Shown here: piece after piece, positions 30,053 to 38,743 of the stretch
How the letters are laid out: every line of letters begins with the position of its first letter
Numbering within the stretch: the first letter of the stretch is position 1
NCBI GenBank assembly: GCA_945860165.1
Contig: CAMAPL010000015.1
Location: 1-62,891 of the forward strand
Origin: Rhizobium sp. Q54
GTDB lineage: Bacteria > Pseudomonadota > Alphaproteobacteria > Micropepsales > Micropepsaceae
DNA length: 62,891 nt
Reading direction: 5' to 3'
Notes under the pieces: model-generated
The model's input: the letters and a program-made list of their open reading frames with translations, nothing else
What the model was told of the DNA's origin: nothing
Databases searched by the model: none
Position numbers and translations under genes: made by a program

Positions 30053-30745
30053 TTAACGCGAAAGCTGCGTGCCCTCGATCAGCTTGCCCTGGTGCAGCAG
30101 CAAGGCGCGATCCATGCGCGATGCCAGTTCGAAATTGTGGGTCGCGATCAGCGCCGCCAGGCCTTCGGCGCGGGTGATGGCGATCAGGGCGTCAAACACC
30201 CCGCCCGAGGTGCGCGGATCCAGATTGCCGGTGGGCTCATCGGCCAGCAGGATGCGCGGGCGATTGGCCAGGGCGCGGGCGATGGCAACGCGCTGCTGCT
30301 CGCCGCCCGACAGCTGCGAGGGCAGATGCGACAGCCGCTTGCCCAGCCCCATCACCTCCAGCAGCCGCGCCGCTTCCACCGCCGCATCCTTGCGCGACAC
30401 ACCCGCGATCATCTGCGGCAGGATCACATTCTCCAGGGCGTCGAATTCCGGCAACAGGTGATGGGCCTGATAGACAAAGCCGATCTTCTCGCGGCGTATA
30501 CGGGTGCGCTCCTGATCCGGCAGTTTCGACGTGGCCACGCCTTCGATGGTGATCTCGCCGCTGGTCGGCGCTTCCAGCAGGCCCGCGATATGCAGCAGCG
30601 AGGACTTGCCCGCCCCGGACGGCCCCACCAGCGCCACGATCTCGCCCGGCTTCAGGACCATCGACAATTCGCTGAATACTTCCAACTGGCCCTCACCCTC
30701 CTTGTAGAGGCGGGTGATGTTCTCAAGCTTCAGCACCTCATCCAT
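30053..30745 (-). CDS. lolD: Lipoprotein-releasing ABC transporter ATPase
   Basis: LolD powers release of outer-membrane lipoproteins from the inner membrane to LolA. The 230-residue ATPase shows Walker A (GPSGAGKSS), the Q-loop region, the signature [15 protein letters not shown], Walker B ([12 protein letters not shown]) and the H-loop (IATHNFELA). It overlaps the lolC end by 8 bp, so the two are one operon. Confidence 0.95.
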   Translation of the reverse strand: MDEVLKLENITRLYKEGEGQLEVFSELSMVLKPGEIVALVGPSGAGKSSLLHIAGLLEAPTSGEITIEGVATSKLPDQERTRIRREKIGFVYQAHHLLPEFDALENVILPQMIAGVSRKDAAVEAARLLEVMGLGKRLSHLPSQLSGGEQQRVAIARALANRPRILLADEPTGNLDPRTSGGVFDALIAITRAEGLAALIATHNFELASRMDRALLLHQGKLIEGTQLSR

Positions 30746-32012
30746 GGCGCAGCGCCTCGACCGGATCGAGCCGCGCTGCCCGCCAGGACGGATACAGGGT
30801 GGCGATGAAGGTCAGCACCAGCGCCATCACCACCACCGCCACCACCTCGCCGGGATCCATCTGGGCGGGCATGCGCGACAAGAAATAAACGGTGGGATCG
30901 AACAGCGTCTTGCCGGTCAGGCTCGACAGGAACTGCCGGATATTCTCGATATAGGTGCAGAACAGGACCCCGATGATCAGGCCGATTAGGGTGCCGGCCA
31001 CGCCGATGCTGGCGCCGGCGATGAAGAACACCCGCATCATGGCACCGCGCGTCGCGCCCATGGTGCGCAGGATGGCGATGTCGCCGCTCTTATCCTTCAC
31101 CAGCATGATCAATCCCGACACAATGTTCAGCGTTGCAACCAGAATGATCAGCGACAGAATCAGGAACATGGTGCTGCTCTCCACCTCCAGCGCCTGAAGG
31201 ATGGTGTTGTTGAGTTGCTGCCAGGTGACCAGCCGCATCTGCGGCCCCGCTGCCTTGCTGATTTCGGGCACCAGCGCCAGATCGGCTTCGGGATCGCGCA
31301 CCATCAGTTCGATGCCGTTCACTGCTTCGCCGGTGTTGAAATAGAGCTGCGCCTCGCCCAGCGGCATGAAGATGTAGTTGTTGTCGTACAGCGTATTGCC
31401 GATGCGGAAGGTGCCGATCACATGATAGGTCTTGATGCGCGGCGTGACGCCGAAGGGCGTGACATTGCCCCGGGGCGAAATCAGGGTGATGTCGCCGCCC
31501 AGCCGCAGGCCCAGCTTGTTGGCCAACCCCTGGCCGATGATGACCGATTCATCGCCTTCAAAATATTGCAGGGCGCGGGGCGAAATTTTCTCGACCAGCA
31601 CATTCACATTGGCGAGGTCGGCGCGCCGGATGCCCCGCACCAGCACGCCGGAGGTGGCACCGTTCTGGCTGGCCATCACCTGCCCGTCCACGATGGGGAC
31701 CGCGCGCGTGACGCCCGGGATCGCCTTCATACGCTGGGTGATGGCATCGTAATCGGCCAGGTTGCCCATCTGGGACTGGACGGTGATATGACCCGACAGG
31801 CCCAGGATGGAGCGCAGCAGCTCGACCCTAAAACCGTTCATCACCGACATCACGATGATCAGGGTGGCGACGCCCAGGGCGATGCCGATCAGCGAGAACA
31901 GCGAGATGACCGAAATGAAGCTTTCCTGCCGCTTGGCACGCAGATAGCGGGCGGCGATCATCCACTCGAACGGCGCGAAAATACCTATCTTTTTACGAAG
32001 CGATTCTGGCAT
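30738..32012 (-). CDS. lolC: Lipoprotein-releasing system permease (LolC/E family)
   Basis: This is the membrane partner of LolD. The 424-residue protein has one N-terminal membrane segment ([20 protein letters not shown]), a large periplasmic domain (about 50-280) and three C-terminal membrane segments, the standard LolC/E layout. Only one permease gene is present, as in many Alphaproteobacteria, so it presumably forms a homodimer. It is divergent from the MFS gene with an 83-bp shared gap. Confidence 0.92.
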   Translation of the reverse strand: MPESLRKKIGIFAPFEWMIAARYLRAKRQESFISVISLFSLIGIALGVATLIIVMSVMNGFRVELLRSILGLSGHITVQSQMGNLADYDAITQRMKAIPGVTRAVPIVDGQVMASQNGATSGVLVRGIRRADLANVNVLVEKISPRALQYFEGDESVIIGQGLANKLGLRLGGDITLISPRGNVTPFGVTPRIKTYHVIGTFRIGNTLYDNNYIFMPLGEAQLYFNTGEAVNGIELMVRDPEADLALVPEISKAAGPQMRLVTWQQLNNTILQALEVESSTMFLILSLIILVATLNIVSGLIMLVKDKSGDIAILRTMGATRGAMMRVFFIAGASIGVAGTLIGLIIGVLFCTYIENIRQFLSSLTGKTLFDPTVYFLSRMPAQMDPGEVVAVVVMALVLTFIATLYPSWRAARLDPVEALRHG

Positions 32013-32095
32013 GCGGCCAAGGTAAGGGGGCTGCGCAAATCCGTCTATCGCAAAGGCTTGCGCCGTTTTGGCATCGGCCCCATACCCCTCGTGCG

Positions 32096-33325
32096 ATGAC
32101 CCATTCCGCCGCCCCCAGTGATTCCTTCACCCGCGCCAATCTTACGGGAAGAAGGCGGATCGAGCTGATCGCCCTGTTCGGGCTGCTGACGGTCTTCATC
32201 CCCATCGGCATCGACATGTATCTGCCGGCTCTTCCCACCATCGCGCGGGAGTTCGGCGCCCCCGTCGCCGCCATCGAACATTCCCTGGCGGCGTTTTTTC
32301 TGGGGATGTGCGTGGGCCAGGCGGTGTTCGGCCCGCTCTCGGACCGGTTTGGGCGGCGGATGCCGATCCTCGTCGGGCTGGGCCTGTACATCCTGGGCGC
32401 CGCCGGCTGCGCCTTGGCGCAGGGACCACTCACACTGGATGCGCTGCGCTTCCTGCAGGCCGTCGGCGGCTGCGCCGGCATGGTGCTGGCGCGCGCCTGT
32501 GTGCGCGACCTGTTCCCCCCGGCGCAAGCCGCGCGCATCTTCGCCCAGATGCTGTTGATTTTATCGGTGTCGCCGCTGTTCGCGCCCTTTGTCGGCGGCT
32601 TCCTGCTGCCGCTCACCGGCTGGCGCAGCCTGTTCTGGATTCAGGCGGGCGCCGCGTTGCTCACATGGGGCCTGGTGTGGTGGCGGCTGCCCGAGAGCCA
32701 TCCCGGCTCCGACCGCCGACTGCACCCCTTGCATGTGTTGGCCGATTACTGGGCGATCGCGCGCGACCGGCGTTTCTACCGCCTGATCGTTCCCGCCACC
32801 TTCACCGGCGCGGGCCTCTACGTTTTCCTGACCGGCTGGCCGAATGTGGTGATCGGCATGTTTCATGTGGCGCCGGAATATTTCGGCTTCACCTTTGTAC
32901 TGAACGGCATCGGGTTGATCATCTTCAGCCAGAGCTCCGCCCGCTGGCTGAAAAACCATCCCGGTGAGCCGCTGTTCTTGGCCGCGCTGGCCGCCAACGC
33001 CACCGCCGCATGTCTGGGGTTGTTGTTCGGCTTGACCGGCTGGGGCGGGCTGGTGGGACTGATACCATGGATCTTCGTCTATTGCGCCATGATTGGCTCG
33101 ATCAACGCTACCGCGGCGGGACTGACCATGCAGCATTTCGGACATGCCGCCGGCATGACCTCGGCCCTGATCGGCATTGTTATGCACGGTGGCGGCTTTC
33201 TCGCCTCGCTGCTGATGGGGGCCTTCAACGCCCGGACGCCGGTGCCGATGACCGCCCTGATGTGCCTGTTCGGCCTGAGCGGGCTGGCGACTTATATCCT
33301 GTTCAGGCCACCCGCCCCGCGCTAA
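32096..33325 (+). CDS. MFS drug-resistance transporter, Bcr/CflA family
   Basis: This 409-residue major facilitator has twelve predicted membrane segments. The N-terminal FIPIGIDMYLPALPTIAREF and the loop PLSDRFGRRMPILVG are typical of the Bcr/CflA drug:proton antiporter group; RACVRDLF is the family motif in TM5. The substrate is unknown. It is on the plus strand with proS, 36 bp upstream of it, and divergent from lolC, so it probably leads a two-gene unit. Confidence 0.85.
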   Translation: MTHSAAPSDSFTRANLTGRRRIELIALFGLLTVFIPIGIDMYLPALPTIAREFGAPVAAIEHSLAAFFLGMCVGQAVFGPLSDRFGRRMPILVGLGLYILGAAGCALAQGPLTLDALRFLQAVGGCAGMVLARACVRDLFPPAQAARIFAQMLLILSVSPLFAPFVGGFLLPLTGWRSLFWIQAGAALLTWGLVWWRLPESHPGSDRRLHPLHVLADYWAIARDRRFYRLIVPATFTGAGLYVFLTGWPNVVIGMFHVAPEYFGFTFVLNGIGLIIFSQSSARWLKNHPGEPLFLAALAANATAACLGLLFGLTGWGGLVGLIPWIFVYCAMIGSINATAAGLTMQHFGHAAGMTSALIGIVMHGGGFLASLLMGAFNARTPVPMTALMCLFGLSGLATYILFRPPAPR

Positions 33326-33361
33326 GAGGGGCGCGGAACTTTGCCGCTTTTGGAGCCTTCG

Positions 33362-34891
33362 ATGCAGCGCGCCCTGGACATAAACCGCAGCCGGTTTGCC
33401 GACTGGTACCAGGCGGTGGTGCGCGACGCCGACATGGCCGAAAGCTCGCCGGTGCGCGGCGCGATGGTGATAAAGCCCTGGGGCTATGGCGTGTGGGAAC
33501 AGATCCAGCAGGAGCTGGACCACCGCATCAAGGCGACCGGCCACGAGAATTGCTACTTCCCCATGTTCATCCCGCTCTCCTTCATCGCCAAGGAGGCCGA
33601 GCATGTCGAAGGCTTCGCCAAGGAAATGGCGATTGTCACCCATCATCGCCTGAAGATGATCGACGGCAAGCTGCAGCCCGATCCGGATGCGAAGCTGGAA
33701 GAGCCGCTGGTGGTGCGCCCCACCTCAGAAACCATCATCGGCGACGCCTTTGCGCGCTGGATCAAGAGCCATCGCGACCTGCCGCTGCTGATCAACCAGT
33801 GGGCCAATGTGGTGCGCTGGGAAATGCGCCCGCGCCTGTTCCTGCGCACCACCGAATTCCTCTGGCAGGAAGGCCATACCGCCCATGCCAGCGAGGCAGA
33901 AGCGGTGGAAGAAACGAAGAAGATGCTGGAAGTCTATCGCACCTTCGCCGAAGACATTCTGGCCATGCCGGTGATCGCGGGCGAGAAGCCGGAAAATGAA
34001 CGTTTCCCCGGCGCGGTGAACACCTATTCCATCGAAGCCATGATGCAGGACGGCAAGGCCCTGCAGGCCGGCACCTCGCATTTCCTGGGCACGCACTTTG
34101 CCGAAGCGCAGAGCATCAAGTTCCAGGATGAAGCCGGCGCCCTGTCGCTGTGCAACACCACCAGCTGGGGTGTCTCCACCCGCCTGATCGGCGGCGTGAT
34201 CATGACGCACGGCGATGATGATGGCTTGCGCCTGCCGCCCGCCATCGCGCCGCGCCAGATCGTGGTCGTGCCGATGCTGCGCGACAAGCCCGAAGACGCC
34301 GAAGTTCTGGCCTATTGCGAAAGCCTGGTCGAGGCGCTGAGCAAGCTCAGCGCCTTCGGCCAGCGGCTGCGGGTTCTGCTGGACCTCAAGAAGATCAAGT
34401 CGGCGGAAAAGCGCTGGAACTGGGTAAGGCGCGGCGCCCCCATCATCATCGAGATCGGCCCGCGCGATGCCGCCGGCGGCAACATCACCTATATGCGGCG
34501 CGACGCCTTGCGTGACGGCGACAAGGTCAAATCCAACGCCGTGGGCAAGCAGGAATTCATCGAGGAGAAGGCGGTGCAGCTGCTGGCCGAAATCCAGCAC
34601 GGCCTTTATGCCGAAGCCAAGGCGCGGCTGGATGCCAACATCAAGAGCGGCGTCACCGACTGGGCCGGGGTGGAAAGCTATTTCTCCGGCAGCGATGAAG
34701 AGTTCAAGGGCTGGCTGCGCGTCTCATGGTCCAAGCCGACTGGTGCGGAACTGGACAAGGTGGATGCCAAACTCAAGACCCTCAAGCTGACAGTGCGCAA
34801 CGCGCCGCTGCAGCAGCCGGACAGTTTCGCGCCCTGCCTGTTCACGGGCGCGCCGGGGGTTGAAGAAATCCTGATTGCCCGCGCTTACTGA
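33362..34891 (+). CDS. proS: Prolyl-tRNA synthetase, archaeal/eukaryotic type
   Basis: ProS charges tRNA-Pro. ATG at 33362 follows GGAG and gives 509 residues; a TTG 21 bp upstream is less likely. It is a class II synthetase with VVRPTSETIIGDAF, motif 2 RWEMRPRLFLRTTEFLWQEG and motif 3 HGDDDGLRLPPAIAPRQ. These, and the C-terminal extension that ends in a terminal Tyr (ARAY), are features of the archaeal/eukaryotic ProRS form. Alphaproteobacteria usually carry a shorter bacterial form of about 440 residues. It sits between rnj and lolC, where proS is normally found, but on the opposite strand to its usual partners. Confidence 0.93.
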   Translation: MQRALDINRSRFADWYQAVVRDADMAESSPVRGAMVIKPWGYGVWEQIQQELDHRIKATGHENCYFPMFIPLSFIAKEAEHVEGFAKEMAIVTHHRLKMIDGKLQPDPDAKLEEPLVVRPTSETIIGDAFARWIKSHRDLPLLINQWANVVRWEMRPRLFLRTTEFLWQEGHTAHASEAEAVEETKKMLEVYRTFAEDILAMPVIAGEKPENERFPGAVNTYSIEAMMQDGKALQAGTSHFLGTHFAEAQSIKFQDEAGALSLCNTTSWGVSTRLIGGVIMTHGDDDGLRLPPAIAPRQIVVVPMLRDKPEDAEVLAYCESLVEALSKLSAFGQRLRVLLDLKKIKSAEKRWNWVRRGAPIIIEIGPRDAAGGNITYMRRDALRDGDKVKSNAVGKQEFIEEKAVQLLAEIQHGLYAEAKARLDANIKSGVTDWAGVESYFSGSDEEFKGWLRVSWSKPTGAELDKVDAKLKTLKLTVRNAPLQQPDSFAPCLFTGAPGVEEILIARAY

Positions 34892-34912
34892 TCGAACCGC
34901 ATCAAGTTAAAT

Positions 34913-35026
34913 GTCATTCCCGTACCCCGGTCCGCGCAAAGCGCGGCCGGAGTATAAACTCCAGCGGGAATCCATTTCACCGCCAGTGTGAAATCAACCA
35001 TGGATGCCCGCTTTCGCGGGCATGAC
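34913..35026. repeat. Palindromic intergenic repeat, copy 2
   Basis: The element begins GTCATTCCCG at 34913 and ends CGGGCATGAC at 35026, with the right arm ATGCCCGCTTTCGCGGGCAT a perfect hairpin. An inner GCGGGAATCCAT segment is shared with copy 1 at 26111-26216. The core holds another hairpin, CCGCGC-AAA-GCGCGG. As with copy 1, it lies between two convergent gene ends (proS and the 47-codon ORF). It is a small, non-coding, MITE- or REP-like element. Confidence 0.75.
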
Positions 35027-35056
35027 AACAAGTGGTTTTGCCTGATGAATTCCGAC

Positions 35057-35200
35057 CTAGAGGCGGCTGACCGCTTCGAACACCATGACAATGGCGGCCA
35101 TCACGGTCAGCAACGGGCCCATGACCGAACGCTTGCGGGGGTGGAAAATCCACTTCTTGGGATGGCGCGCTTCGCATAGACCCCAGCTGTCCTGAAACAT
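35057..35200 (-). CDS. Small membrane protein, 47 residues, unknown function
   Basis: ATG at 35200 to TAG 35057. The first 25 residues are polar and basic (PKKWIFHPRKRS at about 14-25). Residues about 26-44 form one hydrophobic segment (GPLLTVMAAIVMVF), so the protein would have its N-terminus in the cytoplasm by the positive-inside rule. The ribosome binding site is weak (GGGGACGGG). I do not recognise the family. It sits in the accessory patch between proS and the orphan gene. Confidence 0.45.
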   Translation of the reverse strand: MFQDSWGLCEARHPKKWIFHPRKRSVMGPLLTVMAAIVMVFEAVSRL

Positions 35201-35297
35201 CGTCCCGTCCCCAAATCGTCGTCGGCTCTCTTTGATACGACGCTAGGGTGTGGCGGTTACCATCGCTTTAAGAAGCGTCCTAAAATGCGCCACATCG

Positions 35298-35951
35298 TTA
35301 TTGCAGCGCGCGCCGGTCGCTGGCGGACCCCGGCATGCGCTGCACCCAGGGCGCGCGGCCCGGCATTTGTGCAATCAGCCCGCGAATATCCACATCCTGC
35401 GGCCCGGCTGTCACTCCGGTCTTGCGATCCACTTGCCCGCGCATCTGGGCCTGGACCGCATACCAGCGGCGCTTGCCCTGCTGGTCGGGGCAAGCCTGGC
35501 TGTCATCGCCCCAGCGCAGCTCGACACAGTGATAGGGATCGAAGGACATGGCGAACAGGCGGCGGGACATGTCGTCGAAGGTCAGCGGCACCGGGCGCTT
35601 GTCGCTGGACAGATAGGTGATGGTGCAGCCCTGGCTCTGCTGGTCATAGGTCCGCAGCAGGTCGGTTTTCAGATCCTGTCCGTCATAGACGATGCGCGGA
35701 TCGCGGTTCAGCCACAGCCCGATCATCCGCGCCAGGTCGCGCCGGAAAGCGACAAAGCCGGCCTTCAGCCGGCTGTCGCGCGCCGGGGTGGCATAGCTTT
35801 CCCACTCCCCGTCATCGCTGCTGTAGATGTTGGGCGGGATCGACGACGGATGCAGCTTGGCCGAGATGCCGTTGGCGACACCTTCGTAAATCAAGGTCAT
35901 GCCCTCATCCTCGACGCGATCACGGTAGGGAGCGTTAGGACGAGTCGACAT
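35298..35951 (-). CDS. Hypothetical protein, unknown function
   Basis: The frame is open from 36056, but the likely start is ATG 35951 (MSTRPNAPYRD), giving 217 residues; the upstream codons look non-coding. An internal ATG at 35900 (MTLIYEG) is also possible. No signal peptide or membrane segment is seen. It is rich in Arg, Asp and Tyr, with two or three Cys residues (CTITY, YHCVEL, QACPDQ). The segment PYRDRVEDEG-TLIYEG recalls, from memory, the N-terminus of some endonuclease-like proteins, but no HNH core follows, so I do not name it. It is flanked by the 47-codon ORF and DUF1467. Confidence 0.6.
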   Translation of the reverse strand: MSTRPNAPYRDRVEDEGMTLIYEGVANGISAKLHPSSIPPNIYSSDDGEWESYATPARDSRLKAGFVAFRRDLARMIGLWLNRDPRIVYDGQDLKTDLLRTYDQQSQGCTITYLSSDKRPVPLTFDDMSRRLFAMSFDPYHCVELRWGDDSQACPDQQGKRRWYAVQAQMRGQVDRKTGVTAGPQDVDIRGLIAQMPGRAPWVQRMPGSASDRRALQ

Positions 35952-36071
35952 AAGGAAAATTGAACGTCTGCCCCGAAGTCGAAAATTCATCCCACGCTGA
36001 AGACTCGTGCCTTCGGTTTGGCACATATTCAGGTAGGTAATGACTCCGCCCCGCAATTCAGGCCTCCTGCC

Positions 36072-36305
36072 TTAAAGCTCTAGCCATCCAAAACCGATAA
36101 GGGCGTAGAACACCGCCCACACCACCGCCGCGATGCCGCTCGCCCAGATCATCTTCTTCTTCAGCATGGGATTGAGCGGCGCGCCGGTTTCCGGGTCCAT
36201 CGGCCCGCTCATGCCGATGGGCAGCAGACAGAACAGGGTGATGAACCAGATCACCACATAGGCGCTGAAAATCACGACATAGTGCAGGCCGTCTGCGATG
36301 GTCAT
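36072..36305 (-). CDS. DUF1467 family small membrane protein
   Basis: This 77-residue protein has two membrane segments (about 8-30 and 53-73) around a loop with GMSGPMDPETGAPLNP. That layout is DUF1467, a family of unknown function found mainly in Alphaproteobacteria, often beside rnj and proS. It starts directly after the rnj stop with no gap, so it is co-transcribed with rnj. Confidence 0.85.
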   Translation of the reverse strand: MTIADGLHYVVIFSAYVVIWFITLFCLLPIGMSGPMDPETGAPLNPMLKKKMIWASGIAAVVWAVFYALIGFGWLEL

Positions 36306-37958
36306 CTATATCTCCGCCACCAGTACCCGTGTCAGGGGTTTCTTGCCCCAGGCATCATGGGCGGCGCGGCGGGCGGCGCGGCGGATATTTTCCGCCAGAT
36401 TGTCCGGGTCGCTGCCCTTGTTGCGGGCGATGGTGCCTTCCACCGCCTTCAGCACCGCTTCCTCGACCGCGTCGGGCATGCCTTCGCCCAGCACCACGGG
36501 ATCGGCGGCGACCCTGCCCTTGTGATCCACCACCAGCGACACCACCAGCAATCCGGCATAGGCCATGGCGCGGCGGTCCTTGCACAGGCCCTCGCCTTCC
36601 GCGATCAGAATGCGCCCATCCATGTGAATACGGCCCGCCGGCACTTCGTCGATCAGTTCAGGGCGGCCCGGCGCCAGGCGGAACATCTGGCCATTCTCGG
36701 GCACCATGGCCTGCGGCACCTGCAGTTCGCGCGCCAGCTTGGCATGCGCCACCTGGTGGCGCATCTCGCCATGCACCGGCAGCGCCAGCTTGGGCCGTAT
36801 CCAGCGGTACATCTGGGCCAGCTCGTCGCGGCAGGGATGGCCGCTGACATGCACGAAATGGTCTTCCGCCGTCAGCAGCACGATGCCGCGCGCCGCCAGG
36901 CTGTTCTGCATTTCTCCGATGGCGAGTTCATTACCGGGAATGACGCGGCTGGAAAAGATCACCGTGTCGCCTTCGGTGAGGTGGACATGGGGATGCTTGT
37001 CGGCGGCGATGCGGGCCAGGGCCGCGCGCGGCTCGCCCTGGCTGCCGGTGCACAGATACAGGATCTTGTGCGCCGGCATGTCGGCCACCTCGGTTTCGTC
37101 CAGCACGGTCGGGAAGTCTTTCAGATAACCGGTCTCGCGCGCCGCGCTCACCATCTTCTGCATTGAGCGGCCGACCAGCGCCACACGGCGGCCATGCGCC
37201 TTGGCGGCGCGGGCCACCGTGTCCAGCCGCGCCACATTGGAGGCAAAGCCCGTCACCGCCACCCGGCCCTTCAAGGTGCCTATCAGTTCGATCAGGCTTT
37301 CGCGCACCTTGCTTTCCGAACCTGAGCTGCCCGACACCAGCGCATTGGTGGAATCGCAGACCAGCGCCAGCACGCCCTCATCGCCCAGTTTTTCCAGTGC
37401 GGCGGTGTCCGTCGCCTCGCCCAGCATGGGATTGGGATCGATCTTCCAGTCGCCGGTATGGGCCACCACGCCCAGGGGCGTGCGGATCGCCAGCAGGTTA
37501 GGCTCCAGGATGGAATGGGTGATGGAAATGAAATCCAGGGTGAACGGTCCCAGGGTCAGACTGCCGCCGACCGGCACTTCCTTGACATGGACTTTCGACG
37601 ACAGGCCGGCTTCGTCCAGCTTGCCGGTGATCAGCCGCGCGGTGAACGGTGTGGCATAGATCGGGCAGCGCAGCGACGGCCACAGGGGCGCGATGGCGCC
37701 GATATGATCCTCATGGGCATGGGTGGCGATGATGCCCAGGATATTCTCAGCCTGCTCCGCCAGGAAGCGGGCATCGGGCATCAGCATGTCCACGCCCGGC
37801 GTATTGCCTTCGCGGCCGAACAGCACGCCGCAATCCACAATGATCCATTGGCGATCGTCCGGCGGACCGAAGCCATAGGCATTGAAATTCATGCCGATCT
37901 CGCCCGACCCGCCCAGGGGCAGGAAAACCAGCTCGTCCTGCGGTGCGAAGCGATCCAT
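36306..37958 (-). CDS. rnj: Ribonuclease J
   Basis: RNase J is a metallo-beta-lactamase/beta-CASP nuclease with 5'-3' exonuclease and endonuclease activity in RNA maturation and decay. ATG at 37958 overlaps the coaX stop by one base (TAATG) and gives 550 residues. The N-terminus is FLPLGGSGEIGMN. The metal motif is THAHEDHIGA, the beta-CASP motifs include CTGSQGEPRAAL and VHVSGHPCRDEL, and PVHGEMRH follows. The C-terminal domain ends near DAWGKKPL. Confidence 0.95.
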   Translation of the reverse strand: MDRFAPQDELVFLPLGGSGEIGMNFNAYGFGPPDDRQWIIVDCGVLFGREGNTPGVDMLMPDARFLAEQAENILGIIATHAHEDHIGAIAPLWPSLRCPIYATPFTARLITGKLDEAGLSSKVHVKEVPVGGSLTLGPFTLDFISITHSILEPNLLAIRTPLGVVAHTGDWKIDPNPMLGEATDTAALEKLGDEGVLALVCDSTNALVSGSSGSESKVRESLIELIGTLKGRVAVTGFASNVARLDTVARAAKAHGRRVALVGRSMQKMVSAARETGYLKDFPTVLDETEVADMPAHKILYLCTGSQGEPRAALARIAADKHPHVHLTEGDTVIFSSRVIPGNELAIGEMQNSLAARGIVLLTAEDHFVHVSGHPCRDELAQMYRWIRPKLALPVHGEMRHQVAHAKLARELQVPQAMVPENGQMFRLAPGRPELIDEVPAGRIHMDGRILIAEGEGLCKDRRAMAYAGLLVVSLVVDHKGRVAADPVVLGEGMPDAVEEAVLKAVEGTIARNKGSDPDNLAENIRRAARRAAHDAWGKKPLTRVLVAEI

Positions 37959-38743
37959 TATGCTCTGTTGTTTTTTGGGACGTTGCGGGCGTGGATCAGC
38001 ATCAACCCGCGCATGGTCAGGTCCGGATCGATGTGTTCGATGGCGGGAATGTCGGGGCGGAACAGGTTGGCCAGCCCGCCGGTCGCCACCACCGTCATGG
38101 GCTTGCCGTATTCGGCCTTGATGCGGCTGATCAGTCCGTCGATCAGTCCGACATAGCCCCAATAGACGCCCGACTGCATGCTGGGCACCGTGTCACGCCC
38201 GATCACCGTCTGCGCCCGCTGGATGGTGACGCGCGGCAGCAGCGCGGCAGCCTGGTGCAGCGCCTCGATGGACAGGTTGGCGCCCGGCGCGATCACGCTG
38301 CCGTCGAAATCGCCATTCTCGGCCACGATGTCGAAATTAGTGGCGGTGCCGAAATCCACCACGATCACCGCGCCACGATAGCTGGCATGGGCCGCCACCG
38401 TGTTGCACAGCCGGTCGGCGCCCACCGATTGCGGCCGGTCGACATTGGCTTTCATGCCCATGTCCAGCGCCGGATCACCGACGATCATGGGCTCGCATTT
38501 GAGATAGTTGCTGCACAAGGCGCGAAGGTCGAACAGCGCCGCCGGCACCACCGTGGCGATGATGGCTTCCTTGAGGTCGGCAAAAGACAGGCTTTCCAGC
38601 GCCAGCAACTGGCTGAGCCAGACGGCATACTCGTCGGCGGTGCGCGACACCTGGGTGACCGCGCGCCACTGGGCGCGCATCTTGTCGCCGTCATACAGCG
38701 CGAAGACGATATTGGTGTTGCCGGCGTCGATGGCGAGCAGCAT
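37958..38743 (-). CDS. coaX: Type III pantothenate kinase
   Basis: CoaX phosphorylates pantothenate, the first step of coenzyme A synthesis, without feedback inhibition by CoA. The 261-residue protein has the ASKHA phosphate loop AIDAGNTNIVFALY, the GADRLCN segment, VDFGTATNFD with a catalytic Asp, and GGLANLF. It overlaps rnj by one base and abuts birA, the common alphaproteobacterial order nuoN-birA-coaX-rnj. Confidence 0.95.
   Translation of the reverse strand: MLLAIDAGNTNIVFALYDGDKMRAQWRAVTQVSRTADEYAVWLSQLLALESLSFADLKEAIIATVVPAALFDLRALCSNYLKCEPMIVGDPALDMGMKANVDRPQSVGADRLCNTVAAHASYRGAVIVVDFGTATNFDIVAENGDFDGSVIAPGANLSIEALHQAAALLPRVTIQRAQTVIGRDTVPSMQSGVYWGYVGLIDGLISRIKAEYGKPMTVVATGGLANLFRPDIPAIEHIDPDLTMRGLMLIHARNVPKNNRA

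Noticed and set aside
35298-35951. Naming the orphan gene an HNH or SRA-type endonuclease
   Set aside because: Only about 20 N-terminal residues resemble such proteins; no HNH or other catalytic core is visible.
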